Shown one piece after another: positions 40,559-48,632 of a stretch of DNA of 64,000 bases (positions within the stretch are counted from its first letter, which is position 1; the number at the start of each line of letters is the position of its first letter). The DNA lies in assembly GCA_905215065.1 (NCBI GenBank), contig CAJMOF010000011.1, forward strand, positions 29,620-93,619, in the 5' to 3' direction. Made by a program: the position numbers and the translations under genes. The notes beneath the pieces were generated by a model. That model searched no databases. It was not told the DNA's origin and worked only from the letters and a program-made list of their open reading frames with translations. The DNA is from an uncultured bacterium (lineage in GTDB: Bacteria; Actinomycetota; Coriobacteriia; Coriobacteriales; Coriobacteriaceae).

Positions 40559-41217
40559 TAGGGCTCCCAGGGGCAAGGGGCTTCGATGTGGGTGTGCTCG
40601 CCGGTTACGGGATGCGTGAAGGACACGCTGTGGGCGTGGAGCATCAGGCCGCAGGGACGCGGCGTTCCGTACAGGTCATCGCCCACCAGGGGATGGCGCT
40701 CGCTGGCCAGATGTACGCGGATCTGGTGCTTGCGGCCGGTGAGCAACTCGACATCGATATACGAGCGCGTGGGCAGGCCACGACGGCTCTTAAGACGTTT
40801 GAGCACCTTCACGCGCGTTTGAGACGGCTTGCCGCTGGCGCCGACGCGCATCTTTCGGCTGTCGTGACGGTCGCGGGCGATGGGCTTGTCGATGAGCTTT
40901 TCGTTCCAGTCGATCTTGCCCTCGGCGAGCGCCAGGTAGTGCTTTTCGAATGCGTGGTCGATGACCATCTGGTCAAAGGCGGGCTGCGTCTGCTTGTCGA
41001 GCGAGAACAGCACCACGCCGGTGGTGTTGCGGTCCAGGCGATTGAGCGGCTGCATGTCGGTCGCGGCAAAGCCGTCGCCCATCGCCAGCAGCAGGTCGCT
41101 GGCGTAGTCGGTAAGTGTGCGCTCGCCGGTGCCGTCACCATGGACGATCATGCCGGCGGGCTTGTCGATGGCCATGAGCCAGGCGTCGCAGTAGAGGACT
41201 TGAGGTTCTTCGTTCAC
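40558..41217 (-). CDS. RluA-family 23S rRNA/tRNA pseudouridine synthase
   Basis: 219 residues. Catalytic motif RLDRNTTGVV (Asp in the RLD signature), N-terminal YCDAWLMAIDKPAGMIVH and C-terminal LLTGRKHQIRVHLA are those of the RluA/RluC/RluD family. No S4 domain is present. GTG start at 41217, with GAAAGG upstream that lies within the 3' end of the U32 gene; the two genes are 15 bases apart and co-transcribed. The target uridine is unknown. Confidence 0.92.
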   Translation of the reverse strand: MNEEPQVLYCDAWLMAIDKPAGMIVHGDGTGERTLTDYASDLLLAMGDGFAATDMQPLNRLDRNTTGVVLFSLDKQTQPAFDQMVIDHAFEKHYLALAEGKIDWNEKLIDKPIARDRHDSRKMRVGASGKPSQTRVKVLKRLKSRRGLPTRSYIDVELLTGRKHQIRVHLASERHPLVGDDLYGTPRPCGLMLHAHSVSFTHPVTGEHTHIEAPCPWEP

Positions 41218-41232
41218 GTGTAAGCCTTTCGG

Positions 41233-43728
41233 TTAGCTAATTCCCACAAACATGCAGCCCGAGGTCGCCCCGCGCAGGCGGGCGGCGGGCTTACGGCCGG
41301 CCTGTGCGGCCTCGACGGCGCGGCGGACGCGTGCGACGGCGCGGCCCACCTCATCCGTCTCGAGCAGCGTGCCGTCCACCATAAGACGGCGCACGCCGGC
41401 GTCGAGCAGCTGTGGTACCTGCGGCGTAAGGTCGATGGGGTAGGCGTCGTACAAGCGAGAGCGGCCATGGATGTCGGTGCGCACGGGCATGACCTTGCCG
41501 TCGATATTCTTGAGCGAGAGCTTGCGGGCACGCAGGCGGCAGTTGGCGCAATCGTGGATGCAGCCGTTGGCAACCTGCAGAATGCAATGCTCGCTTGTCA
41601 TGACGCGCGGGCGGCCAAAGACGGTGATGCCTAGAGCCGCGGGCGCGGCGGCGCCGAGCGAGACAATCTCGTCGAGCGTGATCTCGGGCGAGAGCCAAAA
41701 CGCACCGGCTCCGCGCTCGGCAAGCGCCTCCATGCAGGGCGTGTTGTGCACCGGCAGGCAAGAGCGAATCTCGGCCGTGGCGCCAACCTGGGCGGCCAGG
41801 GCAAGCTCAGAGATGTTGCCAATAGCGACCGTGGCGCCGGCAACAACCCATGGGTCAACGCGGACGTGGTCAACGGCGCGGCAGACCTCATCGAGCACGG
41901 GTACGATGTCCTGCTCAAACGTATCGGCGGGGGAGAGCTTGGCCGCATCGAGCGCGTCGGTGGTCATGTAGATGCGCGTTGCACCCTCCGCCCGCGCTGC
42001 CTCGGCGGCCTCGAGCGAGGTGACGGTGGCGCAGATCTGCGGCTCGTCGCGGTAGTGCTCGGGCGCGGGGCGGGAATCACTGGTGACAATCGCCGGCAGC
42101 TCGAGCGTTTTCGCGCGCTCCGCGTACGGCGCCAGAATGGCCTCTTCCAGCGCCTTGCAAGCGGCGGCGCGCACCTTATGTACGGCGGAGAAACCCATGC
42201 CACAGCCCTCATCGAGCGCCACCTCAAAGCTCGCAGCCTCAAAGGGAGAGGAACCCATGCGGCCGACGTGCTCAACCAGATCGGACGCCTCGACCGCACG
42301 GGTCTTGGCGGCTTCGACAGTAAAGCCCGTGGCCGTGGCCGTAAGCGAAGGGTCGTCGCAGCAGGTGAGCGTAACGGTAAGCGGCTCGCCCAGACGCGCC
42401 ACGACGGACACATCAACAGCTCGGCGGCGCAGCACATCGCGCTTGAGCGCGGCGCCGGCGGCGTCGATGGCACGCTGACTGCGAATCACGCGGACGCGGC
42501 AGCCCTCGGGCATGCTGCGGGGTACGCGACATTCGATGACTTCACCGGCTGCGGCATCATCGGCGGCAATGGTGGTCAGGAACTGGTCAAACTCGTTATC
42601 GTGGCGAAGCTCCAGCAGGTCGCCCTTGCCCACGGGCTCAAACAGCTCAATGCGGGCGATGGCGGCGCGGCGACGGCGGTCGTCGGGCTTGAGGCCGCGC
42701 ACATCGCGGTTGGCCGGGCGGCTGCCCAGCACCGTGCCCACGATCTGGCCGCGGTTGTTGGAACGCTCATAGCTCATCATCTCGTCGCCCGAGGTGCCGT
42801 CCTGATAGGCGTGCGTAAAGTCGCGGTTAAAGCAGCGCTTGAGCTGGCGCTGGCGGGCGTCTTTCTCGTCCTTGGCAACGGTGGTTCCGGCCAGCATGTC
42901 ATCAATCTGATGACGATACACGTCGACGATGGAATACACGTAATCGGGCGCCTTCATGCGGCCCTCGAGCTTGAGCGACGCGGCGCCGGCGTCATACAGG
43001 CGGCGAACAAGTTGTGAGGTGTTGGTGTCACGCGGGCACAGCGCGCGCTCGCGACCGGCAGGGGAGAGCGAGCGGCCGTTCTCGTCGATCAGCTCGTAGG
43101 GCAAGCGGCAGGGCTGGGCGCACATGCCACGGTTGGCCGATCGTCCCGCCATGGCAAAGCTCGAAAGCAGACACAGGCCAGAGTAGCAAAAGCAGATGGC
43201 GCCATGGCTAAAGACCTCAAGGTCCACATCGGGCGCGGCATCGTGAATGGCGGCAATCTCGTCGATGGAAAGCTCGCGCGAGAGGGTCACGCGGTCGGCG
43301 CCCTGCTCGCGGCACCAAAGGGTTCCGCGGTCGTCGTGGATGTTCGCCTGGGTCGAGATATGCGTCTCGATGCTGGGCATCGTGCGCTTGACCTCAAAGA
43401 ACAGGCCCCAGTCCTGGATGATGAAGGCGTCGGCGCCCAGCGTGGAGCAGCGATGGATGAGCTGCAGCGCATCGCTCATCTCGGATTCCTTGATGACGAT
43501 GTTGACCGTGACGTAGACGCGCGAGCCGGCCAGATGCGCGGCGCGGCAGGCCTGCTCAAAGGCCTCGTCGGTAAAGTTGGTGGCCTTGCGGCGTGCGTTG
43601 AAGCTGCCCATGCCGCAGTAGATGGCGTCTGCCCCGGCGGCGAGTGCGGCGGCAAAGGGCTCGGGCCCTCCGGCGGGCGCCAAAAGCTCGGGTCTGCGGT
43701 TGGTGGTTCGACTGGCGGTTGCGGTCAT
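41233..43728 (-). CDS. U32-family protein, RlhA-like rRNA hydroxylation factor
   Basis: 831 residues. N-terminal peptidase-U32 domain: RRPELLAPAGGPEPFAAALA, DAIYCGMGSFNARRKATNF, and the cysteine cluster CYSGLCLLSSFAMAGRSANR, GMCAQPC, typical of Fe-S-linked U32 proteins. A long insert and C-terminal part (DUF3656-like, about 330-830) ends with CILQVANGCIHDCANCRLR. E. coli RlhA, with the same layout, makes 5-hydroxycytidine in 23S rRNA; other U32 proteins hydroxylate tRNA, and some were called collagenases. The rRNA role is therefore inference, supported by its pairing with a pseudouridine synthase. AAAGGCAGG precedes the ATG. Confidence 0.87.
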   Translation of the reverse strand: MTATASRTTNRRPELLAPAGGPEPFAAALAAGADAIYCGMGSFNARRKATNFTDEAFEQACRAAHLAGSRVYVTVNIVIKESEMSDALQLIHRCSTLGADAFIIQDWGLFFEVKRTMPSIETHISTQANIHDDRGTLWCREQGADRVTLSRELSIDEIAAIHDAAPDVDLEVFSHGAICFCYSGLCLLSSFAMAGRSANRGMCAQPCRLPYELIDENGRSLSPAGRERALCPRDTNTSQLVRRLYDAGAASLKLEGRMKAPDYVYSIVDVYRHQIDDMLAGTTVAKDEKDARQRQLKRCFNRDFTHAYQDGTSGDEMMSYERSNNRGQIVGTVLGSRPANRDVRGLKPDDRRRRAAIARIELFEPVGKGDLLELRHDNEFDQFLTTIAADDAAAGEVIECRVPRSMPEGCRVRVIRSQRAIDAAGAALKRDVLRRRAVDVSVVARLGEPLTVTLTCCDDPSLTATATGFTVEAAKTRAVEASDLVEHVGRMGSSPFEAASFEVALDEGCGMGFSAVHKVRAAACKALEEAILAPYAERAKTLELPAIVTSDSRPAPEHYRDEPQICATVTSLEAAEAARAEGATRIYMTTDALDAAKLSPADTFEQDIVPVLDEVCRAVDHVRVDPWVVAGATVAIGNISELALAAQVGATAEIRSCLPVHNTPCMEALAERGAGAFWLSPEITLDEIVSLGAAAPAALGITVFGRPRVMTSEHCILQVANGCIHDCANCRLRARKLSLKNIDGKVMPVRTDIHGRSRLYDAYPIDLTPQVPQLLDAGVRRLMVDGTLLETDEVGRAVARVRRAVEAAQAGRKPAARLRGATSGCMFVGIS

Positions 43729-43909
43729 ATCCTGCCTTTCAAAATGCTCAGATATTCAAAAGTATAGTAGTGCCGTCGCGGCAGGCGATGCCCGTGCTCT
43801 AAGCGGGATAAAGTCTTCAGCAGCTGGACTGGCTGCTCCACATGAGAACCGTTCAGCGGTCCGGGGAAACCGTTGGGCGATAAAATATTCTCGCAGCGTG
43901 ATAATAATC

Positions 43910-43938
43910 TTGCATCGCGCGGAAACCTTGAGTACTAT
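43910..43938 (+). promoter_or_regulatory. Promoter of ridA
   Basis: TTGCAT (43910-43915), 17-base spacer, TACTAT (43933-43938), about 90 bases before ridA. The remaining U32-ridA divergent interval (43729-44027) shows no recognised riboswitch or gene. Confidence 0.6.
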
Positions 43939-44027
43939 CCCAATCAAGCGCGGTGTTCAGACCGAACTGTGCCTCCCGGTGTGAACGCCGCGCTCCCGTT
44001 CCCTTTTACACTTGTAAGGAGAAAAAC

Positions 44028-44405
44028 ATGAGCAAGACCGTCGTGTCTTCCGATAACGCACCCGCAGCCATCGGCCCGTATTCCCCTGGTATCCAGACCG
44101 GCAACATGGTGTTCCTGTCCGGCCAGCTGGGCATCGATCCCGCGACCGGCAAGCTGCCCGAGGGTGTCGAGGCCCAGGCCAAGCAGTCCCTTGCTAATGT
44201 CGAGGGCCTGCTGACCGCTGCCGGCGCCACATTTGCCGATGTCGTCAAGACCACAGTCTACCTGGCTGACATTGCCGACTTCGCTGCCGTAAACGAGATC
44301 TACGCCTCCAAGTTCGAGGCCCCGTTCCCCGCGCGCAGCGCTTTCCAGGTTGCCGCTCTTCCGGCTGGCGGTCTGGTCGAGATCGAGGTCGTCGCCGCCC
44401 TCTAA
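44028..44405 (+). CDS. ridA: RidA-family reactive enamine/imine deaminase
   Basis: 125 residues. Hydrolyses 2-aminoacrylate and similar intermediates of PLP enzymes. Family features: NAPAAIGPYSPGIQ, FLSGQLGIDPATGKLP and the substrate-binding Arg103 in PARSAFQVAALP, with the terminal EIEVVAAL. ATG 44028 has TAAGGAG upstream. Own promoter and terminator, so monocistronic. Confidence 0.95.
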   Translation: MSKTVVSSDNAPAAIGPYSPGIQTGNMVFLSGQLGIDPATGKLPEGVEAQAKQSLANVEGLLTAAGATFADVVKTTVYLADIADFAAVNEIYASKFEAPFPARSAFQVAALPAGGLVEIEVVAAL

Positions 44406-44435
44406 GGCGTTGGCCACAACTAAACATGACATGCA

Positions 44436-44473
44436 AAAAGACCCTGCAGCGCGTGCGAGCTGCAGGGTCTTTT
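44436..44473. terminator. Bidirectional terminator between ridA and the YheO-like regulator
   Basis: AAAAGACCCTGCAGC pairs perfectly with GCTGCAGGGTCTTTT around an 8-base loop. Confidence 0.9.
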
Positions 44474-44527
44474 GTCAAGCGATGCGACAAAAATGATCCG
44501 TTTCCCTTCGTCCCCAAGGGATCACGT

Positions 44528-45184
44528 TTAGCCCTCCTTGCGGACTTTTTGCAGGTAGCGGTACACGCTGGGCTCCGAGATGCCCAACGCGGTGGCAGCG
44601 CAGGCCACGGCGCCCTTGAGCATGAACACCCCGTTGCCGTTGAGGTGGCGAATGACGTCCACGCGGTCGTTCTGACCAAGCGACGCTACATCCAGCCCGC
44701 GCGCGCTCAGCAACTCGGCAATGCTGCGGTCGATGAGCTCCTGGGTGGACTCCGAAAGGCTTTCGACCTCGATAGGGGCGGGCTCCGTGCGCGTCGGCGC
44801 TGCGTCGAAGCACGTCATGAGCTGCTGCGCCATGGCGTTGATGGAGCGTACGGTCGAGAGGTCGGTGTTGACGCAGAGCATACCGACGATCTCGTCATCC
44901 TCGCGGATAAAGAACGTCGCGGACTCCAACGTCTTGCCGCCGGCACCGCGCCCCTCGTAGCCCGTAATAAACGGCAGGTCGCGATACTTGGGGTCGTGCA
45001 TGATCTTGAGCGCCAGATCGGTGGCGGGACCGCCGATCTTACGGCCGCTCACGATGCCGTTGCGAATATCGACGATGGCGTGGTCGGGATCCGAGAAATC
45101 GTGCAGCACGATTTCGCTGTTCTTACCGAGTATCTGCTCCAGGAAATCGACCACCGGCAAAAAGCGGCGTACGGTCTCGTTCAC
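44528..45184 (-). CDS. YheO/DauR-like regulator (PAS-like domain plus helix-turn-helix)
   Basis: 218 residues from the GTG at 45184 (AAAGGAG upstream); an in-frame extension to 45325 lacks a ribosome site. Residues 5-120 form the YheO PAS-like domain (VVDFLEQILGKNSEIVLHDF, ATFFIREDDEIVGMLCVN). Residues 165-218 are the C-terminal helix-turn-helix (GAVACAATALGISEPSVYRY). Family members control amino-acid or purine catabolic genes. Divergent from the purine permease, so it probably regulates that locus; the effector is unknown. Confidence 0.88.
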   Translation of the reverse strand: MNETVRRFLPVVDFLEQILGKNSEIVLHDFSDPDHAIVDIRNGIVSGRKIGGPATDLALKIMHDPKYRDLPFITGYEGRGAGGKTLESATFFIREDDEIVGMLCVNTDLSTVRSINAMAQQLMTCFDAAPTRTEPAPIEVESLSESTQELIDRSIAELLSARGLDVASLGQNDRVDVIRHLNGNGVFMLKGAVACAATALGISEPSVYRYLQKVRKEG

Positions 45185-45420
45185 GGGCAACTCCTTTGGG
45201 TGAAATCGGAAATGTTCATAACAATTTTTTCTCATGGTAACACGGTGTCTATTGACTCGCATATTCGCAGGTACATTGCGTAATACAGACGAACGGTATG
45301 ATTTTGGCGGTAAACGGTTGACCAAAAGAAAAGTTAGATGTTATTTTGACAAGACACTTTCCTGACCTGCGGAAATTCATTATCTCAGCTGAAGAACAGT
45401 CTGATAACAAAAAATTATTA

Positions 45421-45449
45421 TTGAGAATGAGAATCATCTTTAATACGAT
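45421..45449 (+). promoter_or_regulatory. Promoter of the purine permease, overlapped by a Fur-box-like sequence
   Basis: TTGAGA (45421-45426), 17 bases, TACGAT (45444-45449). The spacer, GAGAATGAGAATCATCTTT (45423-45441), matches 14 of 19 bases of the classical Fur box. The rest of 45185-45536 is AT-rich and shows no purine riboswitch core that I can recognise. Confidence 0.5.
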
Positions 45450-45536
45450 ATGCAACGAAGGCACAACCTCAACCCCGCACTGCGTCACAATAGAGCGTTA
45501 GATGCGAAAACAACTATTTCGAGGATTGGTGGTCAA

Positions 45537-46931
45537 ATGACCCAGGAGACGGTTACGAACGGCACTGAAGCCCTGTTCACTCGCGAAGGCATGCCTCCCG
45601 TTAAGGAAATGATCCCGTGTGCCCTTCAGCACGTACTGGCATCGTTTGCCGGCATCATTACCCCGGCTGTCATCATGGCCGGCGTCTACGGCTTTAATAG
45701 CCAGCAGAGTACCGACATCATCCAGGTCGCGCTCATTCTTTCGGCGATCGATACGGCCCTTCAGGCCTTCGCTCCCTTCCGTCGCATCGGCGGCGGCCTG
45801 CCCATCGTCATGGGCGTTTCGTTCGCGTTCCTGCCGGCTCTGCAGGCCATGGGTGCCTCGGGCTTTAGCTTTGGTGCGCTGCTGGGCGGCGAGATCGTCG
45901 GCGGCGCCGTCGCGGTCCTCTTTGGTCTGGCCTACAGCAAGATCAAGTGGCTGTTCCCGCCCGTCGTGACCGGTACGGTCATCTTCTCCATTGGCGTCTC
46001 TCTCTATCCCACGGCCGTCAAGTACATGGCCGGTGGCATGGGCACGCCGCTGTGGGGCACTCCGCAGGCCTGGTGCGTCGCTCTTATCACCTTCGCCGTG
46101 GTCTTTGCGCTCGCCAACTTTGGCAAGGGCACGCTCAAGCTGGGATCCGTGTTCTTTGGCATGATCGTTGGCATGATCGTTTCGATCCCCTTTGGCATGA
46201 TCGACTTCTCCAGCGTCGCCACCGCTCAGGTCTTCGCCCTTCCCAAGCTCATGCCCTACGCGCTCGAGTTTGATCCCGAAGTCTGCATTACCCTCGCTGT
46301 TGTGTTCCCCATGGTTGCCATCCAGGTTATCGGTGACGTCTCCGCCGCCTGCCTGGGCTCCATCGACCGTATGCCCACCGAGCGCGAGCTCTCCGGCGCT
46401 ATCGTGTCCCAGGGCCTCACCTCTATGGTCGGCGGCCTGCTGGGCGGTCTTCCCACCAGCGCCCTTGGCCAGAACGTGGGCATCATCTGCTCCAACAAGG
46501 TCGTCAACAAGTGGGTCTTTGTGATCATCGCGGCCGTCTTTGCCATCGCCGGTCTGTTCCCGCAGCTCTCTGCCGTCCTTTCCGCTATCCCGCAGCCCGT
46601 TATCGGCGGCGCGACCGTCGGCGTCTTTGGCACCATCACCATGAACGGCGTGCGCATGTTCACCCGCGAGGGCCTCACGCAGCGCACTACCACCATCGTC
46701 GGCACCTCCGTCGTCTTTGGCCTGGGTATCTGGATGGCCAGCGGTTGCCTTGCCGGCGAGGGTATGCCCGCCTGGGTGTCCACCGTCATCGGCTCCAATG
46801 CCGTGACCCCCACCGCCATCATGGCCATTGTCCTTAACCTGATCCTTCCGCAGACGCCGGTCGTGGCTCAGCACATCGATGCTGCCAAGGACGCTGCCGT
46901 GGATCTGGTCTTGCCCGAGAGCAAGAAGTAA
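45537..46931 (+). CDS. NCS2-family purine (xanthine/uric acid type) permease
   Basis: 464 residues, about 14 membrane segments. Typical NAT/NCS2 features: QHVLASFAGIITPAVIMAG, and the signature region TSALGQNVGIICSNKV, in which the usual Thr after QNxG is replaced by Ser-Asn. ATG 45537 gives the standard N-terminus; its Shine-Dalgarno is weak. First gene of the purine locus followed by ssnA, ygfK, the ferredoxin and xdhD, which argues for a purine substrate. Exact base not inferable. Confidence 0.88.
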   Translation: MTQETVTNGTEALFTREGMPPVKEMIPCALQHVLASFAGIITPAVIMAGVYGFNSQQSTDIIQVALILSAIDTALQAFAPFRRIGGGLPIVMGVSFAFLPALQAMGASGFSFGALLGGEIVGGAVAVLFGLAYSKIKWLFPPVVTGTVIFSIGVSLYPTAVKYMAGGMGTPLWGTPQAWCVALITFAVVFALANFGKGTLKLGSVFFGMIVGMIVSIPFGMIDFSSVATAQVFALPKLMPYALEFDPEVCITLAVVFPMVAIQVIGDVSAACLGSIDRMPTERELSGAIVSQGLTSMVGGLLGGLPTSALGQNVGIICSNKVVNKWVFVIIAAVFAIAGLFPQLSAVLSAIPQPVIGGATVGVFGTITMNGVRMFTREGLTQRTTTIVGTSVVFGLGIWMASGCLAGEGMPAWVSTVIGSNAVTPTAIMAIVLNLILPQTPVVAQHIDAAKDAAVDLVLPESKK

Positions 46932-46947
46932 CCAATTCGGTGCTATT

Positions 46948-46979
46948 CGTCGGCGGGCGCATCGCCTCGTCCGCCGACG
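46948..46979 (+). other. Hairpin after the permease
   Basis: CGTCGGCGG pairs with CCGCCGACG around a 14-base loop, 15 bases after the stop, without a T run. It may attenuate or protect the upstream message. Confidence 0.5.
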
Positions 46980-47127
46980 TCATGCGGCGCCAAGCCGCAC
47001 TTCAAAGGGTTTGTCCCTTTGGTGAAGCGTTGACGGGAGAGGGCCCGTTTCCGGTGTAGGCCGGCGCTTCGCACTTCCGCCATGTCAGAGGTGTCAAACC
47101 CCGCCCCTGATGTTGAAGGGAGCATTT

Positions 47128-48483
47128 ATGCTTCTGGTCGCTAACGGTTCCGTCTTTACCCGCAACGCTCAGACCCCGTTCATTCCAAACGGTGCGGTCG
47201 CCATTGACGGAGATACGATCGTCGAAGTGGGCCCCGAGTGCGAGCTCAAGGCCAAGTACCCGGATGCCGAGTACGTCGATGCCCAGGGCAACCTCATCAT
47301 GCCTGGACTCATCAATTGCCACACCCACATCTACTCGGGTCTGGCCCGCGGCCTTGCCATTAAGGGCTGCAACCCCACCAACTTCCTGGAGAATCTTGAG
47401 CAGCAGTGGTGGAAGATCGACGACAACCTGACGCTCGACGGCACCAAGGCCAGCGCCTATGCCACGATTCTTGACTCCATCCGCGATGGCGTCACCACGA
47501 TCTTCGATCACCATGCGAGCTTCTGCGAAATCCCGGGAAGCCTCTTTACCATTAAGGATGCAGCTCAGGAGCTGGGCATGCGTTCGTGCCTGTGCTACGA
47601 GGTCTCCGACCGCCGCGGCCAGGAAAAATGCGACCAGGCCATTGCCGAGAACGCCGAGTTTGCCCAGTGGGCCGCCAAGGAGCGTCGCGATAACGACAAC
47701 CACATGATCGCCGCCATGTTTGGCGGACATGCCACCTTTACGCTGTCGGACGAGACCATGGATAAGATGGCCGAGGCCAACAACGGCCTGACCGGCTTCC
47801 ACATCCATGTGTGCGAGGGCATGAATGACGTGTGGGACTCCCGCCTCAACCGCGGTGGCATCAGCCCCGTCGAGCGCCTGCTGCAGCACAATCTGCTGGG
47901 TCCCGACACCATGCTCGGCCACTGCATCCACGTGACGCCTGCCGAGATGGATATCGTCAAGGAGTCCGGTACCTGGCTCGTCAACAACCCCGAATCCAAT
48001 ATGGGCAACGCCGTGGGCTGCGCCCCCGTGCTCGAGTTCTTCCGCCGCGGTATCCCCGTGTGCATGGGCACCGACGCCTACACCCACGATATGCTCGAGA
48101 GCCTTAAGGTCTTCCTGATCATTCAGCGCCACAACGCCGCCATGCCCAACGTGGGCTGGTGCGAGGCCATGACCATGCTGTTCGAGAACAACGCCAAGAT
48201 GGCGAGCAAGTACTTCGATCGCAAGCTCGGCGTGCTCGAGGCCGGCGCTGCCGCCGATGTCATCGTCATGGACTACAAGCCCTTTACGCCGCTGAGCGAG
48301 GAGAATATCGACGGCCACATGCTCTTTGGCATGATGGGCAAAAACTGCCGCACCACCATCATCAACGGCCGCGTCCTGTACAAGGATCGCGAGTTTGTCG
48401 GTATCGATGAAGAAAAGATCAACGCGTGGACCATGGCTGAGTCCAAGAAGCTCTGGAGCACGCTCAACGATCGCACCTACTAA
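47128..48483 (+). CDS. ssnA: SsnA-type amidohydrolase/aminohydrolase
   Basis: 451 residues. Metal-dependent hydrolase with the first metal pair in INCHTHIYSGLARGLA, further metal ligands in FHIHVCEGMNDVW and LGHCIHVT, and the late Asp in CMGTDAYTHDM. It aligns along its length with E. coli SsnA as I recall it (VMPGI...H-HFYSGLSRG, LALGTDGIGSDMFE). SsnA-like enzymes are proposed to deaminate purines in ygfK/xdh clusters. ATG 47128 (GAAGGGA upstream) is preferred to the in-frame ATG at 47110. Confidence 0.9.
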   Translation: MLLVANGSVFTRNAQTPFIPNGAVAIDGDTIVEVGPECELKAKYPDAEYVDAQGNLIMPGLINCHTHIYSGLARGLAIKGCNPTNFLENLEQQWWKIDDNLTLDGTKASAYATILDSIRDGVTTIFDHHASFCEIPGSLFTIKDAAQELGMRSCLCYEVSDRRGQEKCDQAIAENAEFAQWAAKERRDNDNHMIAAMFGGHATFTLSDETMDKMAEANNGLTGFHIHVCEGMNDVWDSRLNRGGISPVERLLQHNLLGPDTMLGHCIHVTPAEMDIVKESGTWLVNNPESNMGNAVGCAPVLEFFRRGIPVCMGTDAYTHDMLESLKVFLIIQRHNAAMPNVGWCEAMTMLFENNAKMASKYFDRKLGVLEAGAAADVIVMDYKPFTPLSEENIDGHMLFGMMGKNCRTTIINGRVLYKDREFVGIDEEKINAWTMAESKKLWSTLNDRTY

Positions 48484-48632
48484 TTACAAGTAGATTCACG
48501 CGCGTCGGATGTTTCGCCGCATCCGGCGCGCGCATAGGCGGCCTCCGCGGGGTCGCCGGCGCTTGTGCTAGCGCTACACCGTATTTGCGCCCGCCGCGCG
48601 GTCTCGCCGGGCGTTACAGAGAGGAGCTCACT

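Noticed and set aside
45185..45536. Purine riboswitch upstream of the NCS2 permease
   Set aside because: I could not find the conserved loop and junction bases of guanine/adenine or xanthine riboswitches; a protein-type promoter with Fur-like box is the better reading.
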